Part shown: positions 1 to 7,281 of the stretch, one piece after another
Layout: each line of letters opens with the position of its first letter
Numbering within the stretch: position 1 is the first letter of the stretch
Source of the DNA: Tannerellaceae bacterium
GTDB lineage: Bacteria > Bacteroidota > Bacteroidia > Bacteroidales > Tannerellaceae
Reading direction: 5' to 3'
Assembly: GCA_031273385.1 (NCBI GenBank)
Contig: JAISRY010000197.1
Span: 1-13,967, forward strand
DNA length: 13,967 bases
Made by a program: the position numbers and the translations under genes
Notes under the pieces: generated by a model
Seen by the model: only the letters and a program-made list of their open reading frames with translations
What the model was told of the DNA's origin: nothing
The model's database searches: none

Positions 1-232
1 ACTGTGTTTATCAAAAAGGGAAATGACGGCGATTGCAATCCCGTTAGGGGAACCAAGCGGGAGAACGTCATGTCGACCGAGCGCAGCGAGTGGAGACACC
101 ACAGATCGAAAGGGCAGACGGGTGCGATCGGAGGTGTCTCCACTCGCGGCGCTCGGTCGACATGACGTTCTCCCGCTCGGTTCCCCTAACGGGATTGCAA
201 TCGCCGTTATTTTCCTTTTTGATAAACACAGT
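1..232. repeat. Giant near-perfect inverted repeat (100-bp arms)
   Basis: Bases 1-100 and 133-232 are reverse complements with about four mismatches in 100. The 32-bp centre (101-132) contains a further GATCG (104-108) / CGATC (125-129) pair, so the dyad is nearly continuous with a loop of about 16 nt. The left arm begins exactly at the window edge, so the repeat may extend further left. It lies 55 bp past the stop of the minus-strand gene, so readthrough transcripts would fold into a very long hairpin. It could be a MITE-like or REP-like dispersed palindrome, a transcription end signal, or both. Short open frames run through it, but they follow from its symmetry and are not supported as genes. 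Confidence 0.93.
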
Positions 233-263
233 GAAGCAATCCAGGTCATATACATCTTCAACT

Positions 264-277
264 CTCCACTCTCCACT
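264..277. repeat. Tandem CTCCACT heptamer
   Basis: Two copies of CTCCACT lie head to tail between the giant palindrome and the stop codon of the minus-strand gene. The octamer TCTCCACT also occurs inside the right arm of the palindrome at about 137-144. This may be a small expansion linked to the same repetitive element, or chance in low-complexity sequence. Confidence 0.4.
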
Positions 278-286
278 AAGTAAGTA

Positions 287-3200
287 TTAGCGCCTGAACC
301 AGTAATTGACGGTGTCGTCGTCTTGGTACATGATGACGCGGAAGCCTACGTTGTATAGTTGCAGGTAGTCGCAATAGCCTATGCGGTAGGACGATGTGCA
401 TTTGTGCGGGCGGTCGTACCAGGAGCCGCCGCGGACGGTGCGCTCGGTGCCGTAACCGGCGGACTCTTCGTTTCGGGCGTCATTTTTGAACGGGTAGGGG
501 AGGTATGCGGAGCGTGTCCATTCCCATACGTTTCCGTGCATGTCGTAGATATCCCAGGGGTTGGGGCGGTATTTTCCGGCTCTGGCGGAGACTAATTCGC
601 CGTCGTAGACCTTGTCGTCGTGCGGTATCCAGTCGTCGTAGCGGTTGGGGTTCGCGATCAGGCGGATGCTTTCGTAGAATTTTTGGGTCGTACATTCGGC
701 AAACTCGCTCATGCGTTTGTCGCCCATATTGGCATGCAGCATATAGTCGGCTCCCATGTCGCCGAACGAATAGGCGGTAGCCGTACCGGCGCGACATGCC
801 CATTCCCATTCGGCTTCGGTGGGGAGCGTGAAATGCAGTCCGGTCTTTTCGGACAACCACCGGCAATAGGCCATCGCGTCGTTCCATGAAACCCTGACTA
901 CCGGTTGATCCGGTTCGTTCAACGGATAGCCGGTACGGGAATGATGCCAGCCGTGATAGTGCTCCACGCGGCTGTCGTGCGAAGCGGAAAAGAGCTGATA
1001 CTGACGGTTCGTAACCTCTATACGGCCGATCCAGAACGGTCGTTCGATCGTTTGTACGGACATCGGTTTTTCGTTGTCGTGGCGAGGGCTGCCCATCCTG
1101 TATTTTCCTGCCGGTACTTTGATCAGATCCAATTTTACGCCGTCGCCCAAGTCGATGCTCTTCTGGTATTCGCCCAGGCCGATCTGCGACCAGTCTTCAA
1201 AGCCCTCCCCTCCGGGGACGCCGTGAGGCCATCCATCAATCTTTGACGTATCGCCGATGGCTACTGGCGGCTGTGGCGCGGGGCGTTCCGGCGTTACGTC
1301 GGGGATTTCGGGCAACCATTCAATATCCTGAAGCGTGACGCCGAACAGGGGGGCGTACTTGGCTTTCAGGTCGCGGCTTTCTTTTGTCATTTCATATCCG
1401 AAGATATCCGAGCGGCGACCGTGGAAAGGGACGTTCACATCCACCCATAGGGCTAATTTGCGGGTCTCCTCTTCGGTGAGTTGCACGCCGTGATGTCCGC
1501 GGTTCAGGATTTGGAACAGTTCGGTCTGGTCGGCGTGGAAGTCAGTGGGGGCAAGCATTTTCATTTCGCTTTCGAGGCCAGGATTGCGTACATAGCGTTG
1601 CAACTGATAGTAGGATTCGGTAAAGGCGCCGCCCTGATGTGTGCCGACAGAGTAACGGATGCCGCTGCTCCAAGAGGGCATCATGCTGTCGCCTTTGAAA
1701 TAGGGGCGGCCGGGTTTTGTTCCGTCATGACAGGCGACACAGGCGCGGTCGAGGATGGGCTGTATTTCGTGCCGGTAGCTGATGCCGCGCCTGGGGCCGT
1801 AAAATTCGTTGATCTGCTGCGGCGCGGCGCTCGAGGCGATGGTTTTGCGGGGAACAGGCGCGGTGTGCCGTTCTTCGTGGCATCCGAGGCACGAGAGCGT
1901 TTCGCCCGGCATGGCCGTAAACCAGCTGCGCATGATTTGCAGCGCTTTGCCGGTACTGTCCAGCGGTTGCACGAAGATGGGCGTATTGCAGGGAACGGTA
2001 AACATCGCCGAACCGTCTGCTTCAACATTCACTTCGCCCAGGATCAGTTTCACGTCGCAGGGCCCGTCCAGTCCGTGCAAACCCGGCGTTCCGCCCTGAT
2101 ACCACGGGCTGAACGAATAGGAACCGACACGAAGCTTTTTGACCGCTCCCCGCGGAATACCTTTCAATCCGCCGCCGAAGTAGACATCCTGCACAAATAC
2201 GGTCGCCGTTTGAACCTCCGTATTGATGCGGTCGGGGATTAACGCCGGCTTGGGAGATTCGCCCATCAGGGTCGCCTCAAAAAATCCGGCGTCCTCTTTT
2301 TGTATCACAGGGGTTACATTATTATATATGTCGACCAGGTAGATGCCCCAGAGCGATTCGGGCGAGGCTTTCATGGAGACCAGGAAATATTTATCGCTCA
2401 ATGGAAAGGGTTGCAGGAACTGTGGCCATACGCCGTCCGCCAGGCGGTCGCGCATGATGTGCTCCACTTTTTGTCCGCGATAGGGTATTTCGGCGGTTAC
2501 ATTATCGGGATCGTGACGGTCTTTCATGGGGTCGATGATGAGCATACGCCCGCTGCGCGATGTGCCGTGGTGTCCGGTGGCGATGCCTACGATGGCGTTG
2601 TTGCCGCTGCCGGGGATGGGGCGTGCGCCGAAAAAGGCGGTGGGGAAATAGGATCCCGAACCATAATAGGCCGTCTGGCTTGTTCCGTCGGGGTTCATGG
2701 TGAACAACATGCGGCCGTAGGTGTGCGGCAGGTCGGCATATTCCCAGCGTTGATACAAGACCTGCCCGTTGCTCATCATGACGGGATTCCAGTCGCTGTC
2801 CTGGTCAAACGTCAGCTGACGGCTTTTGCCGGTTTTGGGATCATAGAGAAACAGTCCGCACATCTTGTCATAGCCGTTGGTGCAGGGTAATCCGAGGAAC
2901 GTGGCGGTGGAGCAGAAGATATATTTACCGTCGGCGGTGTAACAGCCGTCGAAACTGTCGAAATCCCGGTACTCTTCGGGGGTTATTTGACGGGATTGGC
3001 CTGTGGCCAGGTCGAGTTCAAACAGTTGCCAGTGATCGCTTGTCCCGATGGTGGAATAGAGGAGCCGTTTGCCGGAGAAATGCATTTCGATATCCGATAT
3101 AATGGAGCTGTCGCCCGGATGATACAGCGTCCTTTCCTTGATGGCGGAGCCGAATCCGCTCAGGGCTTTCAGCGAATTGTTCCATCCCCCTTTGGGATCG

Positions 3201-3628
3201 TTGAATCTGGAATTGTTGAGGAAGTTTGCCGGAACGAGCCCTGCTTCTCCGCTCATCCGCCGGCGGGCGTCGTTGGCGAACAGCCGTTCGATCACGAGGA
3301 TTTCCCTGTTCCGCAGCAGGGGGTTGTCGAGCAAGATGCGGTCTAATGCGTCAAAGAGGGCTTCGGTTTTTGCGATGGCTTTTTTGTCTTTGTTCTTTAT
3401 GCCGGCCATCAGCGACGAGCGGTTTGAAACAAGTTCCGCCCATGGCTGTTCCCATTTTCCGGCAGGGGTTTTCATGTCCGCGACCGCCATGCGGAACGCT
3501 TCGGAATCAAACATCCGCAACCTGATCAGCAAATCCTGCTGCCGGTAATCAACCGCCTGTACTAACATGGCGCTAAATATAGCACATACGAATAGAATAC
3601 TTTTAATCCCTAATCTATGGTTTTTCAT
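287..3628 (-). CDS. Exported HzsA-related beta-propeller / diheme / SUMF1-like fusion protein
   Basis: This is a 1113-residue protein with an N-terminal signal peptide (hydrophobic 9-24, probable cleavage after VQA at about 25). Residues 165-440 contain PD40/TolB-like propeller repeats such as GKSRQLTFDQDSDWNP. Residues about 475-600 resemble the hydrazine synthase alpha-related region. Two heme c motifs follow, CLGCH (580-584) and CVACH (630-634), within a cytochrome-c-like stretch to about 735. Residues 832-1100 are a SUMF1/FGE-sulfatase domain with LPTEAEWEWACRAGT, MHGNVWEW, RGGSW and GFRV. Of the two Cys residues that define formylglycine-generating enzyme, only the second is present (C1077); the first position is D1072, so canonical FGE activity is doubtful. 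The protein probably acts in the periplasm or at the membrane as a redox protein; its substrate is unknown. It is divergent from the susC operon and stands alone in this window. The start is an ATG just ahead of the signal peptide. Confidence 0.88.
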   Translation of the reverse strand: MKNHRLGIKSILFVCAIFSAMLVQAVDYRQQDLLIRLRMFDSEAFRMAVADMKTPAGKWEQPWAELVSNRSSLMAGIKNKDKKAIAKTEALFDALDRILLDNPLLRNREILVIERLFANDARRRMSGEAGLVPANFLNNSRFNDPKGGWNNSLKALSGFGSAIKERTLYHPGDSSIISDIEMHFSGKRLLYSTIGTSDHWQLFELDLATGQSRQITPEEYRDFDSFDGCYTADGKYIFCSTATFLGLPCTNGYDKMCGLFLYDPKTGKSRQLTFDQDSDWNPVMMSNGQVLYQRWEYADLPHTYGRMLFTMNPDGTSQTAYYGSGSYFPTAFFGARPIPGSGNNAIVGIATGHHGTSRSGRMLIIDPMKDRHDPDNVTAEIPYRGQKVEHIMRDRLADGVWPQFLQPFPLSDKYFLVSMKASPESLWGIYLVDIYNNVTPVIQKEDAGFFEATLMGESPKPALIPDRINTEVQTATVFVQDVYFGGGLKGIPRGAVKKLRVGSYSFSPWYQGGTPGLHGLDGPCDVKLILGEVNVEADGSAMFTVPCNTPIFVQPLDSTGKALQIMRSWFTAMPGETLSCLGCHEERHTAPVPRKTIASSAAPQQINEFYGPRRGISYRHEIQPILDRACVACHDGTKPGRPYFKGDSMMPSWSSGIRYSVGTHQGGAFTESYYQLQRYVRNPGLESEMKMLAPTDFHADQTELFQILNRGHHGVQLTEEETRKLALWVDVNVPFHGRRSDIFGYEMTKESRDLKAKYAPLFGVTLQDIEWLPEIPDVTPERPAPQPPVAIGDTSKIDGWPHGVPGGEGFEDWSQIGLGEYQKSIDLGDGVKLDLIKVPAGKYRMGSPRHDNEKPMSVQTIERPFWIGRIEVTNRQYQLFSASHDSRVEHYHGWHHSRTGYPLNEPDQPVVRVSWNDAMAYCRWLSEKTGLHFTLPTEAEWEWACRAGTATAYSFGDMGADYMLHANMGDKRMSEFAECTTQKFYESIRLIANPNRYDDWIPHDDKVYDGELVSARAGKYRPNPWDIYDMHGNVWEWTRSAYLPYPFKNDARNEESAGYGTERTVRGGSWYDRPHKCTSSYRIGYCDYLQLYNVGFRVIMYQDDDTVNYWFRR

Positions 3629-3657
3629 GGCAATGCTTATTACATGATTTCAGCCAA

Positions 3658-3691
3658 CAAATATATATTTTTTTATTGTATGTATGACAAA
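3658..3691 (-). promoter_or_regulatory. Probable promoter of the minus-strand HzsA-like gene
   Basis: Read on the minus strand, TTTG (3691-3688) is followed after 22 nt by TATATTTG (3665-3658), a perfect match to the Bacteroidota -7 consensus TAnnTTTG. The usual spacing to the -33 TTTG is about 19-21 nt, so this one is slightly long. Transcription would start near 3651, giving a leader of about 20 nt before the ATG at 3628. The call rests on pattern only. Confidence 0.5.
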
Positions 3692-3770
3692 GTTCATCAA
3701 CTTTTTCCATTTTGATGCCGCGCCGCGTATGTTGAATGGCCGTGCATGGAATAAGTTTAATAATTATTAG
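3684..3770 (+). pseudogene. Short relic resembling the sugar isomerase gene
   Basis: Bases 3714-3743 match 11929-11958 of the isomerase gene at 27 of 30 positions. The reading frame is the same: DAAPRMLNGR here versus DAGPRMLNGR at residues 150-159 there. About 20 nt further upstream there is weaker similarity whose differences are mostly transitions. The local frame ATG 3684 to TAG 3770 gives only 28 codons. This fits a decayed fragment of a second isomerase copy, or a small duplication. A short leader peptide is possible but less likely. The match is short, so chance cannot be fully excluded. Confidence 0.45.
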
Positions 3771-3788
3771 CAAAAATTGTGAGAGCGA

Positions 3789-3823
3789 TTTGCGCTAATG
3801 AATATATAAAATAAGTATGTTTG
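3789..3823 (+). promoter_or_regulatory. Candidate promoter toward susC
   Basis: TTTG (3789-3792) is followed after 23 nt by TATGTTTG (3816-3823), a perfect TAnnTTTG box, although the spacing is 2-4 nt longer than usual. Used from here, the susC transcript would have a leader of about 365 nt that includes both palindromic sites and the hairpin. I found no better -7 box nearer the susC start. Confidence 0.3.
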
Positions 3824-3872
3824 TGTTCATTATGGCTTTTCTTTAAAGATTTATTTTCCTTTTTTTCGCCAT

Positions 3873-3895
3873 AGTTCCCGTAGAACTCTGGCAAA
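3873..3895 (+). promoter_or_regulatory. Operator-like site, copy 1
   Basis: The pattern is AGTTC, five bases (CCGTA), then GAACTCTGGCAAA. The AGTTC/GAACT halves form a dyad with a 5-bp spacer. The same pattern recurs at 4015-4037 with the spacer in reverse-complement-like form, so the two sites are direct repeats by their GGCAAA suffix and also perfect 18-bp inverted repeats (3873-3890 against 4012-4029). Position and symmetry suggest a binding site for a dimeric regulator of the divergent genes. No regulator gene is in the window. Confidence 0.55.
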
Positions 3896-4014
3896 AAGCC
3901 CAAAAGAATAGCGCTTAATCTTTTGGTAAATAGCAGATTAACGAAAAGTAAATAATTGAAGAAAATGTGTTTGGATCAAACGAATCCCTGTGTGGAAGCG
4001 GAGTTTATTTTCAG

Positions 4015-4037
4015 AGTTCTACGGGAACTCCGGCAAA
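4015..4037 (+). promoter_or_regulatory. Operator-like site, copy 2
   Basis: The pattern is AGTTC, five bases (TACGG), then GAACTCCGGCAAA. With one flanking base on each side the dyad grows to GAGTTC/GAACTC (4014-4030). It lies about 160 bp upstream of susC and 142 bp from copy 1. The arms 3873-3890 and 4012-4029 are exact reverse complements over 18 bp. Confidence 0.55.
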
Positions 4038-4103
4038 TTGGGCTGAAAACTAACAAAAAAGATCACGCTTATGGAAAAGATCGTTAACTAAAATGAAAAA
4101 CCT

Positions 4104-4133
4104 TACACCGGAAAGCCATTGTTCTCCGGCGTA
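4104..4133 (+). other. Hairpin in the susC leader
   Basis: TACACCGGA (4104-4112) can pair with TCCGGCGTA (4125-4133), leaving a 12-nt loop and one A-C mismatch. It lies 63 nt before the susC start codon, within any plausible leader transcript. It has no U-tract, so a simple terminator is unlikely. It may affect leader stability or translation, but this is speculative. Confidence 0.35.
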
Positions 4134-4195
4134 CACATCGAGATGTATTTATACATAAACTTTAATTTATCACTAACTTATTTAATTATAAATGT

Positions 4196-7100
4196 ATGAA
4201 AATGATTATGAATAAAGCCATATATATCCTGCTCCTTACTTTGTTGGGGACATTGCAAACGATGGCTGATGTATCTCACTCGCAACAAACCCGAAAAGTG
4301 ACAGGCGTTGTAGTTGACCTGAATGGAGAGGCTATGATAGGCGTTAATATTGTTGAGAAAGGAACGACGAACGGTACGGTTACCGACATTGACGGCGCTT
4401 TTTCGCTGGATGTAAAACCGGATGCCGTATTGAAGATTACGTATATCGGCTACATGGATCAAGAGGTAACGGTAGTCGACGGCTCCCCATTACGCATCAT
4501 GCTGAGAGAGGATAGCCGACAGATAGAAGAGGTCGTGATCGTAGGTTATGGGACACAGAAGAAAGTGACATTGACAGGTTCTGTTTCTGCTATCTCCAAT
4601 CAAGACTTGATAAAAGCGCCGGTATCGAACATTAGTAAAGCGATTGCCGGACGGTTACCGGGCGTCAGAGTCGTGGACAGAGGTGGAAACCCTGGCTCCG
4701 ATGCATCGGTGGATATTCGCGGTTTCGGTTCGCCGCTTATTCTGGTGGATGGTATCCAACAATCCGGATTCCAGTTAGACCCGAATGAGATCGAAAGTAT
4801 CTCCATTCTGAAAGATGCGGCGGCATCTATTTATGGCGTAAAAGCCGGTAACGGCGTTATGTTGGTGACGACCAAGAAAGGAGAGAGCGGCAAAGCCAAA
4901 ATCACCTATAACGGGTCATACGGCTGGCAGAACTTCTCATCTTTCCCCGAGGTCATTAATGCGTTGGAATACGCCGAATCCATGAATGAAGATGCGTTGA
5001 ACCGTGGGATTGCACCGGTTTACACCGCGGAAGACATAGCGAAATTCAGGGTAGGCACGGAAGAAGGCTACCGGAGTTATGACTGGTATGATATCATTAC
5101 CAGGCCTAACGCTCCCCAGACCCAGCACAACCTGAACGTCAGCGGCGGAAACGAATCCGTCAGCTATTTCACTTCGGTCGGCTACGTGAATCAGGCCTCC
5201 CAGTATGATGAAAGCGGTTCGGGGTTTGAAAGATACAACATACGTTCCAATATTTCCGCCAAGATTGCCAAATACCTGACAGCGGAAGCCCAGCTAAGCG
5301 GACGGATTGAAAACCGGGATTTCTCAGAGGTAAGCGTTGGGAATGTCGTACAGGTCATACCGATCTTTTCCCCATGGGCAAACGACGACAATCACGAGTA
5401 TTTCCAAAGGACAACTTTCGGAACGAACAATGCTATCCGCTTGAACTCTGCTACCGGATATAACAGGCAAAAGTACAAATTCTTCAACGGGCAATTCTCG
5501 CTGAAATACGATGTGCCTTTTGTGGAAGGGTTGTCGGCTAAACTATTGTTCAGTTATCTGGGGAATTTGAGAGAGGCAAAGACTTTCAGTAAAGAATATA
5601 ACCTCTATTCATACGACAGAGCGGCAGATAAGTACAACATCACCTATACTGGAAACTCTCCCTCGTCATTAACGAGGAGGGATGATATCGGCGAACAGAA
5701 TTTCCTGCAATTCAGATTGGACTACAACCGGACATTTGCCCAAAAACATACCGTTTCCGCTTTTTTTGCTTACGAACAACGGGAGGACTTGTCCAATTAT
5801 GTAGGCGCATACAGGCAGTTTGATATCGACGCTTTGGATCAGATTAATGCAGGCCGCGACCTCAACAAGACGAATGAAGGGACAGAATCGGAATCAGCCA
5901 ATGTGTCGTTTATCGGCAGGTTGAGCTATGATTACCTAAGTAAATATATGCTGAACATGACATTTCGTGAAGACGGTTCCGCCAAGTTCTACCAAAACAA
6001 CCGTTGGGGATTTTTCCCCGGCGTAGAATTGGCATGGCGAATCTCGGAAGAATCATTCCTGAAAGACAACTTTCCGGCATTGAGCAACCTGAAACTACGG
6101 CTCTCATACGGAAAAACAGGCGATGACGGGGTGGCTGCATTCCAGTATATCACCGGCTACAATTACCCGGGCAGTGCGACCTATATCTTCGGATCGAACG
6201 TGATCAAAAGCATTGTATCCAAAGGGCTGGCCAATGAGGATTTCACCTGGTTTACGTCCGAGATATTCAATGCAGGGATAGATGCCTCCTACAAGAACGG
6301 GCTACTGGAAGCATCGCTGGATGTTTTCTACCGCAAACGCGACGGACTGCTTGCCACACGTGCCGCATCGCTGCCCAATACCTTCGGAGCGTCCCTACCG
6401 CAAGAAAACCTGAACAGCGACGACTATCGTGGCTTTGAGTTGACGTTAGGACACAGCAATCAGGTGAGGGATTTCCGCTATTCCGTAAAAGGGAACATGT
6501 CGCTGACCCGTGCCAAAAACAGGTATATCGAACAGAACGATCCGATCAATTCATTCCTCTATTGGAGGAATAACCGGAGCGACCGGTGGAATAACATCGA
6601 ATACGGATATGTTTGTATCGGACAATTCCAGAACCAGGATGATATCAACAATTGGGCGGTGCAGGACGGAGCAGGCAATACGACACTGCTGCCCGGCGAC
6701 CTGAAATTTGAAGACCTGAACGGCGACGGCGTCATCAACGATCTTGACGTCCAACCCATGGGCAGAAGCAATACGCCAGAGATCTATTACGGCATAGACC
6801 TGACCGTCAGTTGGAAGGGGCTTGACTTTTCCGTATTGATGCAGGGCGCTACGAATTATTCCCGTTATATGAGGGATGCGGCGGCCTATCCCCTGTTTAA
6901 CAGCGGAACATCCTTAAAATCATTGATGGACAGGTGGCACAGGGCGGATCCCTTCGATCCCAACTCGGAATGGATTCCGGGCAAATATCCCTCTACCTAT
7001 GCCACTGGAAAAACGAATAATACGAGAAACTCTACCTTCTATAACCTCGACTCGTATTATTTCAGGGTGAAAAACGTTGAACTGGGATATACCCTGCCGA

Positions 7101-7270
7101 AACGATGGGTCAATAAAGCCGGTATGAGTAATCTGCGGGTATATGTCTCCGGCAATAATGTGCTGACATTCGACAACCTCCCATACGGAGACCCTGAAGC
7201 GGCAAGTGGAACCGGATTTGGATATCCTTCAATCAAAATATGGAATCTGGGAGTAAACATTACATTTTAA
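4196..7270 (+). CDS. SusC-family TonB-dependent outer-membrane glycan transporter
   Basis: This 1024-residue protein would import oligosaccharides through the outer membrane, driven by TonB, with the downstream SusD as its lid. A signal peptide covers residues 1-24 (cleavage probably after MAD or nearby). A CarboxypepD_reg-like domain follows at about 33-105 (KVTGVVVDLNGEAMIGVNI). The EEVVIVGYGTQKK segment (111-123) and the plug domain (about 125-232) carry the SusC signature RGFGSPLILVDGI and IESISILKDAAASIYG. The rest is a beta-barrel ending in Phe, as expected for BAM-dependent insertion. No N-terminal STN domain is seen, so anti-sigma signalling through this protein is unlikely. The length is normal for the family. 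Two other in-frame ATGs lie within the first five codons, so the start is approximate by a few residues. It begins an operon with susD 11 bp downstream. Confidence 0.96.
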   Translation: MKMIMNKAIYILLLTLLGTLQTMADVSHSQQTRKVTGVVVDLNGEAMIGVNIVEKGTTNGTVTDIDGAFSLDVKPDAVLKITYIGYMDQEVTVVDGSPLRIMLREDSRQIEEVVIVGYGTQKKVTLTGSVSAISNQDLIKAPVSNISKAIAGRLPGVRVVDRGGNPGSDASVDIRGFGSPLILVDGIQQSGFQLDPNEIESISILKDAAASIYGVKAGNGVMLVTTKKGESGKAKITYNGSYGWQNFSSFPEVINALEYAESMNEDALNRGIAPVYTAEDIAKFRVGTEEGYRSYDWYDIITRPNAPQTQHNLNVSGGNESVSYFTSVGYVNQASQYDESGSGFERYNIRSNISAKIAKYLTAEAQLSGRIENRDFSEVSVGNVVQVIPIFSPWANDDNHEYFQRTTFGTNNAIRLNSATGYNRQKYKFFNGQFSLKYDVPFVEGLSAKLLFSYLGNLREAKTFSKEYNLYSYDRAADKYNITYTGNSPSSLTRRDDIGEQNFLQFRLDYNRTFAQKHTVSAFFAYEQREDLSNYVGAYRQFDIDALDQINAGRDLNKTNEGTESESANVSFIGRLSYDYLSKYMLNMTFREDGSAKFYQNNRWGFFPGVELAWRISEESFLKDNFPALSNLKLRLSYGKTGDDGVAAFQYITGYNYPGSATYIFGSNVIKSIVSKGLANEDFTWFTSEIFNAGIDASYKNGLLEASLDVFYRKRDGLLATRAASLPNTFGASLPQENLNSDDYRGFELTLGHSNQVRDFRYSVKGNMSLTRAKNRYIEQNDPINSFLYWRNNRSDRWNNIEYGYVCIGQFQNQDDINNWAVQDGAGNTTLLPGDLKFEDLNGDGVINDLDVQPMGRSNTPEIYYGIDLTVSWKGLDFSVLMQGATNYSRYMRDAAAYPLFNSGTSLKSLMDRWHRADPFDPNSEWIPGKYPSTYATGKTNNTRNSTFYNLDSYYFRVKNVELGYTLPKRWVNKAGMSNLRVYVSGNNVLTFDNLPYGDPEAASGTGFGYPSIKIWNLGVNITF

Positions 7271-7281
7271 AGAGTAAAGAT

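Larger units (their letters stand above)
3629..4195. other. 567-bp divergent intergenic region
   Basis: This AT-rich region separates the minus-strand HzsA-like gene from susC. It contains the promoter at 3658-3691, a short relic resembling the downstream isomerase gene (3684-3770), a weaker plus-strand promoter candidate (3789-3823), two copies of a palindromic operator-like site (3873-3895 and 4015-4037), and a hairpin at 4104-4133 near the start of susC. I see no convincing protein gene or structured RNA beyond these. The length and the paired sites suggest that most of the locus control is exerted here. Confidence 0.7.

Noticed and set aside
23..290. Two short plus-strand open frames (86 and 66 codons) across the left palindrome
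   Set aside because: They arise from the symmetry of the inverted repeat, overlap each other in different frames, and show no signal or domain.
1481..2242. A 253-codon plus-strand open frame
   Set aside because: It lies wholly antisense within the well-supported HzsA-like gene and its translation shows no recognisable motif; it is a GC-driven shadow.
7240..7281. Upstream in-frame start for the SusD gene
   Set aside because: It overlaps susC and would place a hydrophilic stretch before the lipoprotein signal; the ATG at 7282 gives a clean signal peptide.
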